Shown here piece by piece: positions 17,355-25,986 of a stretch of 64,000 nt of DNA; the first letter of the stretch is position 1; each line of letters begins with the position of its first letter. Under the pieces are notes generated by a model. The model was not told the origin of the DNA, did not search any database, and worked only from the letters and a program-made list of their open reading frames with translations. The DNA lies in the NCBI GenBank assembly GCA_035292585.1, contig DATDPU010000120.1:45380-109379 (forward strand), given 5' to 3'. The stretch comes from DASSFZ01 sp035292585. Lineage in GTDB: Bacteria; Chloroflexota; Anaerolineae; Fen-1058. Position numbers and translations under genes: made by a program.

Positions 17355-19625
17355 ATGAAACCCACGTCCAAGGCGTGGCGAGTCACGACTGTGCTGATAT
17401 TACTCGCGCTGCTTGCCGCCCTCGTCATCCCCAATGTTAGCGCGATGCCACTGGATGGGGTGGTGCAAAGCCCGGCCCAACAAGCGCCCGAGGAAAAAGT
17501 CGGGCCGGAGCCTTCCGGTATTTATGACTTGCGAGATGCCGATGCGGCGACCGGTGAGGGGATCGCCGGCCTCAATGCGGCGAATGCTTTCGGCGCTTCA
17601 GACTCTGACGGCGAGACCACCCTCACCGAGTGTCCCCAGGCCGGGCTGTCGCATACCGATCCACAGCCGCTGCGCGATCTGGATGAGGATCCGGTCGAGC
17701 ACCTGAGCGACCTGGGCAACGATCGGCGCGTCAATCCAGACTACAGCTGCTTCCCGCAGAACGAGACCAGCGTCGATGTCAACCCCAAACGACCGCGCAA
17801 CATCGTAGTCGGAGCGAACGACTATCGTCTCGGCACCGGCTCATCCGGCTTCTACGCCTCGACCGACGGCGGCCGCAGCTGGTACGATGGCATCATCCCG
17901 TTCCCGTCCGCGTCGCCTGCGCAGTCGCGCGGTGAGGGGTTTGTGATCTCCGGCGGCGATCCGGTGATCGCCTTCGATCGCGACGGCATCGTCTACTACT
18001 CGATGATCGCCTTCTTCCGGGGCGATGACACGAACGGCGTATTCGTCTCGCGCTCGACCAACGGCGGCTTCACCTGGAGCCGGGGGTGCGTGCCCATCGG
18101 CGCCACCGATGCGAGCGCGGTCTGCGGCGGCGTCGGCGACGTGCGCCAGGCGGGCGATGGGCGCGTGCAATACGACCCGGACAACGATTTGCTCCTCAAC
18201 GGCAGCGTTCCGTTCAACGATAAGGAATGGATGACGGCTGGCCCTCGCCCGACCGGGGTTAATCCCGTCTGCTTCGCCCCCGTTACCCGCACACCGACCG
18301 CCTGCAACCCGGACGTCGTCGGCGTCGATCGGCTCTACGTCACCTGGACGCGCTTCACCGCTATCGACAGCCAGATTTACCTGAGCTACTCAGATGACCA
18401 GGCCCGGTCGTGGTCGCCTCCGCAGGGGATCAGCGGCAGCGCGCCGTTCTGCGCCTTCGGCGCTACCCTGAATGCCTGCGACTCCAATCAGTTCTCCGTG
18501 CCGACCGTGAACCCGCGCACCGGCCATCTATACGTAGCCTTCGAGAATTTCAACACGCCCGACGAGAACCAGTATCTGGTGGTGCGCTCGACTGACGGCG
18601 GGATCACATTTACCGGCCCGTTCTTCGTCACGCCCGTGTTCGACCTGAACTTCCCTCGGGCCGGCGTCTCAAACCGGCAGGACTGCACCGCGCGCGGCCA
18701 GCAGGCCGGGCGCATCGTGTACACGAATAGCTGCTTCCGCAGCAATGCGGGCGGCAACATCGTCGCCGATAAGCGCGGCGGCGCTTTCGCCGACGACCTG
18801 TATCTGGTCATGTCGGATAACCGCAACGGCACCGTCATGAGCTCGAACGCCGACGTGTTCCTGTTCAAGTCGACCGACGGCGGCTCGACCTGGATTGGCC
18901 CGACGCGCGTGAACAACGACAACTCGCAGCTCACGGCTGGAACGGACTTTGCGGGGGACAGCGGGCGCGATTGTCTCCGACCGGAAGGCTCTATCGGTTA
19001 CGGCGGCGTCATCCCGCCTGCTATTGCCGCACCCTGTTTGGGAGACTTTGGCGCCGACCAGTGGTGGCCGTGGGTCGACATCGGCGAGGACGGCGAGCTG
19101 AACATCACCTTCCACGATCGGCGGCTCGATACGAACTCGACCGATCATGAATGGTCTGGCAGCCGACAGCGCCCCGGCAACTACCTGGTGTGGCAGTGGG
19201 GCGCGCAGTGCCGCGTGCGGCACGCCAATTCCACCGAATGTCTGGCGTCCGGCGCAACGGTGATCCCGCAGCCGGTCGCGCCGGTCAATCCTGGCGTCGA
19301 TCCGGTGCCCGGCCAGGGGTCAACGTACCTCGGCACACTGCGCAACTTCAAGGTCTCGGACGTGCCGTCGAACTTCGACTACTCGTTCCGCGCCGGCATC
19401 TTCGCGGGCGACTACGAGAACGTCGCCGTGGAAGACGGCAAAGCGTATGCCACCTGGACCGACGCGCGCAACGGTCGATCGTCCCGGCTGCAGGCAGGCC
19501 GTAACCCCATCTGCGAGCAATCGGACGTCTTCCTCGGCATCTTCGATGCGCTCAACGGCGGATCGGGCGGCTCGGCAGGGAATATCCAACCCTTCCTGGT
19601 AACGCCGTGCCCAGGAGCAGACTAA
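17355..19625 (+). CDS. secreted BNR/sialidase-like beta-propeller protein
   Basis: 756 residues with a typical signal peptide (KAWRVTTVLILLALLAALVIP, cleavage after VSA). At least five Asp-box/BNR motifs are visible: STDGGRSWYDG, STNGGFTWSRG, DDQARSWSPP, STDGGITFTG and STDGGSTWIG. Such propellers occur in sialidases and in many exo-proteins of unknown role. The catalytic Arg triad of true sialidases is not evident, so enzyme activity should not be assumed. Several Cys pairs suggest disulfides in an extracytoplasmic protein. The ATG at 17355 is chosen because it begins the signal peptide and follows GAGGAGGAAAG; the upstream frame is not a protein. Confidence 0.85.
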   Translation: MKPTSKAWRVTTVLILLALLAALVIPNVSAMPLDGVVQSPAQQAPEEKVGPEPSGIYDLRDADAATGEGIAGLNAANAFGASDSDGETTLTECPQAGLSHTDPQPLRDLDEDPVEHLSDLGNDRRVNPDYSCFPQNETSVDVNPKRPRNIVVGANDYRLGTGSSGFYASTDGGRSWYDGIIPFPSASPAQSRGEGFVISGGDPVIAFDRDGIVYYSMIAFFRGDDTNGVFVSRSTNGGFTWSRGCVPIGATDASAVCGGVGDVRQAGDGRVQYDPDNDLLLNGSVPFNDKEWMTAGPRPTGVNPVCFAPVTRTPTACNPDVVGVDRLYVTWTRFTAIDSQIYLSYSDDQARSWSPPQGISGSAPFCAFGATLNACDSNQFSVPTVNPRTGHLYVAFENFNTPDENQYLVVRSTDGGITFTGPFFVTPVFDLNFPRAGVSNRQDCTARGQQAGRIVYTNSCFRSNAGGNIVADKRGGAFADDLYLVMSDNRNGTVMSSNADVFLFKSTDGGSTWIGPTRVNNDNSQLTAGTDFAGDSGRDCLRPEGSIGYGGVIPPAIAAPCLGDFGADQWWPWVDIGEDGELNITFHDRRLDTNSTDHEWSGSRQRPGNYLVWQWGAQCRVRHANSTECLASGATVIPQPVAPVNPGVDPVPGQGSTYLGTLRNFKVSDVPSNFDYSFRAGIFAGDYENVAVEDGKAYATWTDARNGRSSRLQAGRNPICEQSDVFLGIFDALNGGSGGSAGNIQPFLVTPCPGAD

Positions 19626-19648
19626 AAGTCAGTCAAATGGACTGACTT
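19626..19648 (+). terminator. hairpin after the BNR gene
   Basis: A 9-bp stem (AAGTCAGTC/GACTGACTT) with a 5-base loop lies directly after the stop codon. No T run follows. Confidence 0.45.
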
Positions 19649-20060
19649 ACGGTTCGCACCGTAGTTGCACTGCGGTGCGGTAGCAGTGCCAGCCCACGAG
19701 CGCAGCGAAGAGGGTTGTGCCGCTTGAACCGTAAAGTAGTCACTCATCTTACGCAGGCGCCGTTCAACTTCGCTCTAAGCCCGCGTCCTCGCGGGCGTTT
19801 CCAGCCATTCACCCGACCGCGACGGGAGCACTGCACCGCCTATGGGACGCGGTCGGGGAGCAAGCTGCGTAAGGTGAGGTAGTCAGTCAACCTGAAATTG
19901 ATGGGCCATAGCGTAGCCCCGAGCGCAGCCAGGGGGCTCAGCCAGCTGGGTTGAGCCCCCTGGCACTGCCGTTGCGCGGCAGCGCAGGGGCCAGGTGCTC
20001 CTGGCGCCCCATCTCCTCTCCGTCAAGGAGAGACGCCCGGAAATCCTCGCAGTGTTTGCT
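19649..20060. other. 412-base intergenic region rich in hairpins
   Basis: It holds a degenerate relative of the 94-bp element (about 19772-19868), a 12-bp stem CCAGGGGGCTCA/TGAGCCCCCTGG at 19929-19963 that could end the convergent lipoprotein transcript, and two weaker hairpins near 19980-20040. No gene is seen. Confidence 0.55.
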
Positions 20061-20687
20061 TTATCCGATCGGTGTGAAGCTGTTCAGCAGATGCTGGTAG
20101 ATGCTCTCATCGGAACGCATGGCAAGCGTCGCAAGCGTATACGTCTTGTTCACGCCGGCCAGCGTGGTCGTCAGGCTGAAGTTGAGGGTGTCGAAGCAGC
20201 GCGTGCCGGACAGGCCGCCGAGGGTAATGGGTTGGCAACGCACATTGGGAATATCGGAGTTTTCGCTGCCGGTGAACGCACCGCTTTGTACCATGACCAT
20301 AATGCCCACCTTAGCGTCGGTAGATGTAAAGGTGGTCGTCACTGAACCATCCGAATCGACCTGCTCGCTCACTTCCCAACCGGCCGGATACTCCAGGCTG
20401 TAGCCGCCTGGCTGGCTCTGATAAGTTTGCCATTCGCCCGGCGCAACCGTGCCGGAGAGTGTCGGTGTGGTCGTGAGAGGCGGCGTTTCGCTCGGAGTGA
20501 GTGGCGCTGTAGGCGTCGGGTTCGAGGGTAAGGTTGCAGCCGTCAGCGTCGGGGTCGCGTTCGGCGGTGTTTCGGCCAGAAGCGGAGCTCCCGCTTCGCA
20601 AGCGACAAGCCCAACGAGCGCGAGCAAACTAAAGCTCAGTCTGGCGCAGCATCGAACGCAGCGACTGATTGATCGGTAAATGTTCAT
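20061..20687 (-). CDS. lipoprotein with Thr/Pro-rich linker and PsbP-like C-terminal domain
   Basis: 208 residues. A lipobox ends at Cys30 (ALVGLVAC), followed by a Thr/Pro/Leu-rich linker (about residues 37-85). The globular C-terminal domain begins QTYQSQPGGYSLEYPAGWEVSEQ, a pattern common in PsbP/DUF-type lipoproteins that bind unknown ligands, and contains two Cys (CQPI, RCFDTL) able to pair. The ATG at 20687 has an AGGAG site. It is anchored in the membrane facing outward. No function can be assigned; it stands alone. Confidence 0.75.
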   Translation of the reverse strand: MNIYRSISRCVRCCARLSFSLLALVGLVACEAGAPLLAETPPNATPTLTAATLPSNPTPTAPLTPSETPPLTTTPTLSGTVAPGEWQTYQSQPGGYSLEYPAGWEVSEQVDSDGSVTTTFTSTDAKVGIMVMVQSGAFTGSENSDIPNVRCQPITLGGLSGTRCFDTLNFSLTTTLAGVNKTYTLATLAMRSDESIYQHLLNSFTPIG

Positions 20688-21287
20688 ATTCCTACTCCTT
20701 GTGCTTGATATCCGGTGCTTGTAGAGGGCTCCTGCCCAAGGCAATTTGAGCGTCGTCTTGCACTGGCGAAATTCTATCCCCTATGCTCGAGAGACGCCGC
20801 AGGCAAGCTGACTGTTTCCTTAACTTTGGCCTGAACAATGTTCGCCAGCGCACAATCTCTGCCGGTTTCGATTGTCCTGGTAAACTGTCCCGTTTCATCT
20901 TGTGCTGGATGGCACATCGTCAACCGATTTCCAACTCGGCATCTGCCTTAAGCCTTTTACCATGCGGCATGTTTCAACCGCCCGCACGAGCGAATGAACT
21001 GATACCATTTCTAAAGTCACAGAAAGTGCACTGGCCCTATACTTTGGTTGCTCTGCCCGCCCGGTTCGCACAAAATCATCCCTTCCGTATTCACCTAAAC
21101 TCAGGTAAACTGTGAGCGACTCTTCATCGCAACGCCGGGTCATATTGCAAAGTCGCTTTCCCTCCAGCACCAGCTTCCATTCGCGGATTGAGGCATAGCC
21201 TGCGTAGGGGCGCCTATCGACGCAGCCGGACCGGTTGCGAACTGTACGACACGGACTGCTCTCTGCTCAAACCTTCCAGGGGGAAGT
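20688..21287. other. 600-base intergenic region without recognised gene
   Basis: Short open frames on both strands (for example near 20783-21115) show no signal peptide, domain or ribosome site and look spurious. The region has lower GC than the genes. The plus-strand gene at 21288 has a GGGGGA ribosome site at its end. Confidence 0.5.
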
Positions 21288-23168
21288 ATGAAGAAGAGAA
21301 CGTTAACCGTTCTAAGCGTGCTCGTCTTGATCGCGCTGCTCGTCGCACCCGCTGCTGCACAAGAATCGATTGACGGGTTAATACCCGGCCAACCTATCGA
21401 ATTCAGACAGACTATCCCGATCAATCTGGTGTTCGTGGGATACGATCCGGCCAGCATTGACCAGGACGCGCTGCTGGCCCAGTTGCCGCCAACCTACAAA
21501 CCGATCGTGCGCTATCCGCCGTTCTATTACGGTCTGCCGGGGCGCGATCTGGGGTTAAGGTATGACTTCCGCTATCGCGTCCAGTTCGCCGGCGTGGAGT
21601 TTGAGGACAGTTTCTTCAGCTATTTACAGCAGAATGGCGCGCCGGGCGATCCCACCTCCGTCCAGCTGGATTACAACAACCAAACCCATAACGTGCTTGA
21701 GGTGACGGGGCCAGTGCTGTATGTGGATGCTCCCTCCACCGAGCGGTGGCTGCTGAACCGCGCGGGCAGCTTGTTGGGCATCGATACCCGGCGTAGTTAC
21801 ACGATCTTCTTCATCAACTGGCAGGGGCGCGACGATTTCCGCTTCCATGTCTATACCAAGACCGACGAGCCTGACCCCGATACCGGCTATAACTTTGGCG
21901 AGCTGCGGGCCACGCGCAAGCTGATCGCCTGGGGCGGCAGCCACGGCCGCACCTGGTTCTACGATCTTTCAGCCGGCCCTGAAGCGAATAGCAGTAACTG
22001 GAATGTGGACGATGCCGATGTGGATGGTGATGGCCTGGCCGATTACCGCCTGCCTCCGATCTGGGAGTACGTTACCGGCGGGTACCGTGACCCGACCCAA
22101 CTGAGCGCCGATCTCGGTAAAGTCACACGGTTCGTCGGCATCAACCTGCTGTTTACTACCTCACCACTTTACGATCCGCTGGTGACGACGCCCGGTCTCG
22201 CCGGCCGGAAGATCGCCCACCTTGAAATGTTCCAGGACGACCCGGCAGCCAACGGCCTCGATTGGATTCGTCCCAACTATATCTTGAATCAGCTGAGCCA
22301 GTTCCAGCCGTATTATGATTGGCGGGTAAGACTGGAGGACAACCAGCCGATCGATCCTGGCGCGCAACGGGCTTTCCGGATCTTCACCAACCTCCTCAAC
22401 GAGAGCGACTGCTGGAACGCCTTCGGCACGACCTTCGCCGAACTCTTCTGCTACTTCGACGCCAATCGCAGCGCCTATCTACCTGCCGACGACCCCGTGA
22501 ACTATGTCATCCCCGTGTTTGCCTTTAATGCCACCGACGCTAACATGGGCAATTTGTTCGGTCTGCTGGGCTACGCTGACGACAATTGGGTGGACGGCAC
22601 GCAGAGTTTCGTGTTCGCGTTCGATTCACCTACGGTTCGTGATCTGGGCTATGGTTTCAGCGACACGATCGTGCGCGAGGTCGGGCGCCACCTGGGCCTG
22701 CCAAGTCCGCACGAGGGTTACGACTCCGAGCTCGGCCTCGACTATGGCCCGGCAGGCGACACGTACTTCGCGTGGTCGGGCGACGAAAGTGACACGGTCA
22801 TGCAATACCTGGCGCTCAGCCACCGCTTCGGCCAGTTTGATCAGGATAACCTGTATCGCTGGGAGACAGCCGGTTACCTGAATTGGGCCAACGGCTTGCT
22901 CGACGACATCCTGTTTCATCCCGATGTCTATAGCGTGCGGCAATACCTCTTTGGGGCTGCTTCGCAAGGCGTGCTGGCTTTGCACCATTTCTGGAGCTGG
23001 CAGTATCTTGAATCAGCGCAACATGCTTACCAGGCTTACGTTTTGCTTGCGACCGCTGCGCAACAGCTGGGTATCCCCACGCCCAGCGCTGCGGCGCAGC
23101 GGCTGGCTGTGCTGCCTGCCCGTCATACGCCGGGCCAGGTCGATCTGATCCGCTTCCCCGACAACTAG
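21288..23168 (+). CDS. secreted protein with degenerate zincin-like motif
   Basis: 626 residues with a clear signal peptide (KKRTLTVLSVLVLIALLVAPAAA). The body is extracytoplasmic and Tyr/Asp/Trp-rich. A calcium-binding-type stretch (DDADVDGDGLADY) lies near residue 240. Residues 462-479, VREVGRHLGLPSPHEGYD, sit exactly like the HExxHxxGxxH site of metzincin-type peptidases, but the first two zinc-ligand histidines are Arg463 and Arg467 and the third is Ser473. Glu464 and two nearby His residues remain. It is therefore probably a non-catalytic homologue, or uses a shifted ligand set. No other family is recognised. A hairpin at 23212-23237 follows the stop. Confidence 0.75.
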   Translation: MKKRTLTVLSVLVLIALLVAPAAAQESIDGLIPGQPIEFRQTIPINLVFVGYDPASIDQDALLAQLPPTYKPIVRYPPFYYGLPGRDLGLRYDFRYRVQFAGVEFEDSFFSYLQQNGAPGDPTSVQLDYNNQTHNVLEVTGPVLYVDAPSTERWLLNRAGSLLGIDTRRSYTIFFINWQGRDDFRFHVYTKTDEPDPDTGYNFGELRATRKLIAWGGSHGRTWFYDLSAGPEANSSNWNVDDADVDGDGLADYRLPPIWEYVTGGYRDPTQLSADLGKVTRFVGINLLFTTSPLYDPLVTTPGLAGRKIAHLEMFQDDPAANGLDWIRPNYILNQLSQFQPYYDWRVRLEDNQPIDPGAQRAFRIFTNLLNESDCWNAFGTTFAELFCYFDANRSAYLPADDPVNYVIPVFAFNATDANMGNLFGLLGYADDNWVDGTQSFVFAFDSPTVRDLGYGFSDTIVREVGRHLGLPSPHEGYDSELGLDYGPAGDTYFAWSGDESDTVMQYLALSHRFGQFDQDNLYRWETAGYLNWANGLLDDILFHPDVYSVRQYLFGAASQGVLALHHFWSWQYLESAQHAYQAYVLLATAAQQLGIPTPSAAAQRLAVLPARHTPGQVDLIRFPDN

Positions 23169-23211
23169 CGCCGCTTCGACTTCCCGTTAATCGAGAAGAA
23201 CTATCGATAAG

Positions 23212-23237
23212 CAGACCTCCGCTTTTGCGGCGGTCTG
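23212..23237 (+). terminator. hairpin after the zincin-like gene
   Basis: An 11-bp stem with one mismatch (CAGACCTCCGC/GCGGCGGTCTG) and loop TTTT lies 43 bases after the stop. A U-run is absent. Confidence 0.5.
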
Positions 23238-23609
23238 TCCATTGCACTGCTGGATCGGGCATCGAGGTTCGACGACTGGCGAGCCTTCAGCATCGGGCTA
23301 TCCCGATGGCTAATCCTACCCAGACACGTCCAGATATATGACCTCTATACTTGCCGAGTGTTACATCTGACACTATTGAGCCTATAATGGGTGGGCTAAT
23401 ATACCCGATATATTTGGGGCGATTAACCTACATTTATAGGTACGGGGCGTTTTGGACCTCTAGAATTGGGGTGATTCCAGCCCCAATAGCGCGTCATATT
23501 TTCTTGCTTGGTATCAAATAAAATTATTTGGGTATACTTTGTGGTACACCAGCCGTTCAGATCGTGGCAGTCGTTGTAGAAAAACATCGGCCGGAGGGGA
23601 TGGGAGAAT
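23238..23609. promoter_or_regulatory. AT-richer control region of the cytochrome operon
   Basis: This 370-base region is clearly lower in GC than its surroundings. It contains several -10-like boxes (TATAAT near 23382, TATACT at 23533-23538) and a 7-bp inverted repeat, ATTGGGG/CCCCAAT, at 23465-23487. The TATACT box has a weak TTGGTA partner 19 bases upstream and is the best promoter guess. The inverted repeat could be an operator. Nothing is proven. Confidence 0.4.
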
Positions 23610-24728
23610 ATGATGCGATCGGTCTTTCGCTGGGGCGTCATCGGTTCATGCGCTTTGCTTCTGTTGCTAGGTTTGGGTTCAAGCGGTGCGCAGGCCGCGC
23701 CCGCGTGGCAAGACCCGACACCGCAACCGAGCGCGTCTGATCAAGAGTGTCTGGCTTGCCACGGGCAGCCCGACCAGATCGCGCCCTTGCCCAGCGGCGA
23801 ATCACTGTACCTGACGATCGATAGTGAAGCGTTCGCCGGCTCGCTGCACGGCCAGGCCGCCGTTGGCTGCACCGAGTGTCACGCCGATATCACTGGCTAC
23901 CCCCACCCGCCGTTGGAAGAGCAGAACCTGCGTCAAGTCGCCGTCGACTTCTCACAGGCCTGCCAGGCATGCCACGCCGAACAGTTCGCCCAGCAGCTCG
24001 ACAGCATCCATCAAGTCGTGCGCGATCAGGGTAACGAGAACGCGGCGGTGTGTTCGGACTGCCACAACCCGCACTATACGCAGCCGCCGGCCGAACCGCG
24101 CTCCAAGATCATCACGACCTGCGCGCGCTGTCATAGCGGCATCGCTCAAGAGTATCGCGCGAGCGTACACGGCGCGGCGTTGACCGGCGCAGAAAACCCC
24201 GACGTGCCCTCGTGCATCGACTGTCACGGCGTCCACAACATCCCCGATCCGCGCACGGCCCAGTTCTTGCTCAACTCGCCGAACCTATGCGCCTCCTGCC
24301 ATACCGATGCGCAGAAGATGGCCCCGTACGGTCTCAACACCAATGTGCTCAACACCTACGTCGCGGATTTTCACGGGACGACCGTGACGCTATTCGAGAA
24401 ACGCTCGCCCGATCAACTCCCGAACAAGCCCGTGTGCATCGACTGTCATAGCACCCACAACATCAAATCGGTGCAGGACCCCGAATCGTCGGTGATCAAA
24501 GATAACCTCCTGACGACCTGCCAGAAATGCCATCCGAGCGCGACGGCCAACTTCTCCGGCGCGTGGCTCAGCCATTACACCCCTTCGCCGGAACACTACC
24601 CGCTGGTCTACTACGTTGGCCTGTTCTATCAAATCTTCATTCCGGCGACCATCGGAGGGATGGCCGTGTTCGTGGCATCGGATATCGGCCGGCGACTGGT
24701 GCGGCGGATCAAGGGAGGCCGGAAATGA
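23610..24728 (+). CDS. membrane-anchored nonaheme c-type cytochrome
   Basis: 372 residues. It has a signal peptide and nine CXXCH heme sites, in order CLACH, CTECH, CQACH, CSDCH, CARCH, CIDCH, CASCH, CIDCH and CQKCH, with several spaced His residues that can be distal ligands. A C-terminal membrane helix (YQIFIPATIGGMAVFVASDI) and basic tail anchor it to the outer face of the membrane. It should accept electrons from the cytochrome b subunit encoded next to it and pass them outward. Its stop overlaps the next start by four bases (ATGA), so the two proteins are made in coupling and probably form a complex. Similar pairs occur in metal-reducing and other multiheme respirers. Confidence 0.93.
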   Translation: MMRSVFRWGVIGSCALLLLLGLGSSGAQAAPAWQDPTPQPSASDQECLACHGQPDQIAPLPSGESLYLTIDSEAFAGSLHGQAAVGCTECHADITGYPHPPLEEQNLRQVAVDFSQACQACHAEQFAQQLDSIHQVVRDQGNENAAVCSDCHNPHYTQPPAEPRSKIITTCARCHSGIAQEYRASVHGAALTGAENPDVPSCIDCHGVHNIPDPRTAQFLLNSPNLCASCHTDAQKMAPYGLNTNVLNTYVADFHGTTVTLFEKRSPDQLPNKPVCIDCHSTHNIKSVQDPESSVIKDNLLTTCQKCHPSATANFSGAWLSHYTPSPEHYPLVYYVGLFYQIFIPATIGGMAVFVASDIGRRLVRRIKGGRK

Positions 24729-25870
24729 GCGAGCGGACTTACCCGCGTTTTTCGCGCGCGCAGCGGATCGAACACCTGATCCTGCTGACCTCGTTTACCA
24801 TACTCGGCCTCACCGGCTTGCCGCAAAAGTTCAGCGGCGAAGGCTGGGCGCAGGCGCTGATCGGGATCATGGGCGGGATCGAAACCACGCGCGTGATCCA
24901 TCGCGTGGCGGCGATCGTGCTGATGCTCGAATCGGTCTACCACATCGTCAGCGTAGGGTACCGCGTGTTCGTGCGCCGCGTCCGCCCGACTATGATCCCA
25001 ACCGTCGGCGATGTCGGCGAAGCCATCGGCGCGCTGCTGTACAACCTCGGCCTGAAGAAAGAGAAACCCCAGGGCGGGCGTTACACGTTTGGCGAAAAGC
25101 TGGAGTATTGGGCCGTGGTGTGGGGCACGGGGATCATGGTGCTCACCGGCTTCATGCTGTGGAACCCGATTGCCACCACCAACCTGTTGCCCGGCGAAGT
25201 CGTCCCGGCTGCCAAAACGGCGCACGGCGGCGAGGCGCTGCTGGCCGTGCTCGCGATTGTGATCTGGCACATGTACCACGTCCACGCGCGCCACTTCAAC
25301 AAGAGCATGTTCACCGGCCGGCTGACCGAGCACGAGATGCTCGAAGAACACCCGCGTGAGCTGGCCGACATCAAAGCGGGTCTCGCCCACCGGCCGCTCG
25401 ATCCGGCGCAGCTCCAGAAACGCCGGCAGCGCTACTATCCCGTGGCCGGCGTTCTGGCGGTGGTGCTGCTGTTCGGCCTGTCCCAATTCGTGACGTTTGA
25501 GAAGACCGCGATCGATACCGTGCCGACCCGCGAGCAGGTGGCGGCCTTCCTGCCGCTCACACCTACGCCTCTGCCCACACCGCGCCCGAGCGCAACTCCT
25601 GCCGCGCTGTCACCCGTCTGGGACGGCAACCTGGCGGTCGTGCTGCAAGAACGTTGCGGCGACTGTCACGGCGGCACGGCTGGGCTGGACTTCTCCACTT
25701 ACCAAGCGGCGCTCCAGGGCGGCAACAACGGCCCGGTCATTGTATCGGGCGATCCCGATAACAGCCCGATCGTGTTGAAGATTGCCGCAGGTAGACATCC
25801 TGGCAAGTTGAGCGACGCCGAATTGAACGCCCTGAAGCAATGGATCGAGGCGGGTGCGCCGGAGGAATAG
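24725..25870 (+). CDS. cytochrome b (FdnI/NarI-like) fused to a C-terminal monoheme cytochrome c domain
   Basis: 381 residues. The N-terminal 230 residues resemble di-heme cytochrome b subunits of formate dehydrogenases (ERTYPRFSRAQRIEHLILLTSF; helices with His in RVIHRVAAI, SVYHIVSVG and WHMYHVHARHF), expected to exchange electrons with menaquinone. After a last membrane helix (about residues 240-260) and a Thr/Pro-rich linker comes a c-type domain with one site, CGDCH, and the ending LNALKQWIEAGAPEE. The ATG at 24725 overlaps the nonaheme gene. The same C-terminal monoheme module ends the NapC-like protein encoded next. Quinone specificity is inferred. Confidence 0.9.
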   Translation: MSERTYPRFSRAQRIEHLILLTSFTILGLTGLPQKFSGEGWAQALIGIMGGIETTRVIHRVAAIVLMLESVYHIVSVGYRVFVRRVRPTMIPTVGDVGEAIGALLYNLGLKKEKPQGGRYTFGEKLEYWAVVWGTGIMVLTGFMLWNPIATTNLLPGEVVPAAKTAHGGEALLAVLAIVIWHMYHVHARHFNKSMFTGRLTEHEMLEEHPRELADIKAGLAHRPLDPAQLQKRRQRYYPVAGVLAVVLLFGLSQFVTFEKTAIDTVPTREQVAAFLPLTPTPLPTPRPSATPAALSPVWDGNLAVVLQERCGDCHGGTAGLDFSTYQAALQGGNNGPVIVSGDPDNSPIVLKIAAGRHPGKLSDAELNALKQWIEAGAPEE

Positions 25871-25986
25871 ACCTTGAGCCTGCGAACAGGCGCAAGTAGT
25901 CGAGTTGACGCGCTTGTGGTTTGAGTGTACGGGCAGGGAATCGAATCGGATAAAACTGACTAGCTGAGAGTCGCCGGAGGAACAGC

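Noticed and set aside
17338..17360. GAGGAGGAAAGTCC resembles the start of RNase P RNA (GAGGAAAGTCC).
   Set aside because: Only this short stretch matches; it is followed directly by the ATG of the BNR gene, and no other RNase P RNA core segments are present. It is a ribosome site.
17355..19625. True sialidase.
   Set aside because: Asp-box repeats are present but the catalytic Arg triad and the FRIP-type motif are not evident.
20783..21170. Open frames of 110 and 91 residues on opposite strands in the gap before 21288.
   Set aside because: No signal peptide, domain or ribosome site; they overlap each other and lie in a control region.
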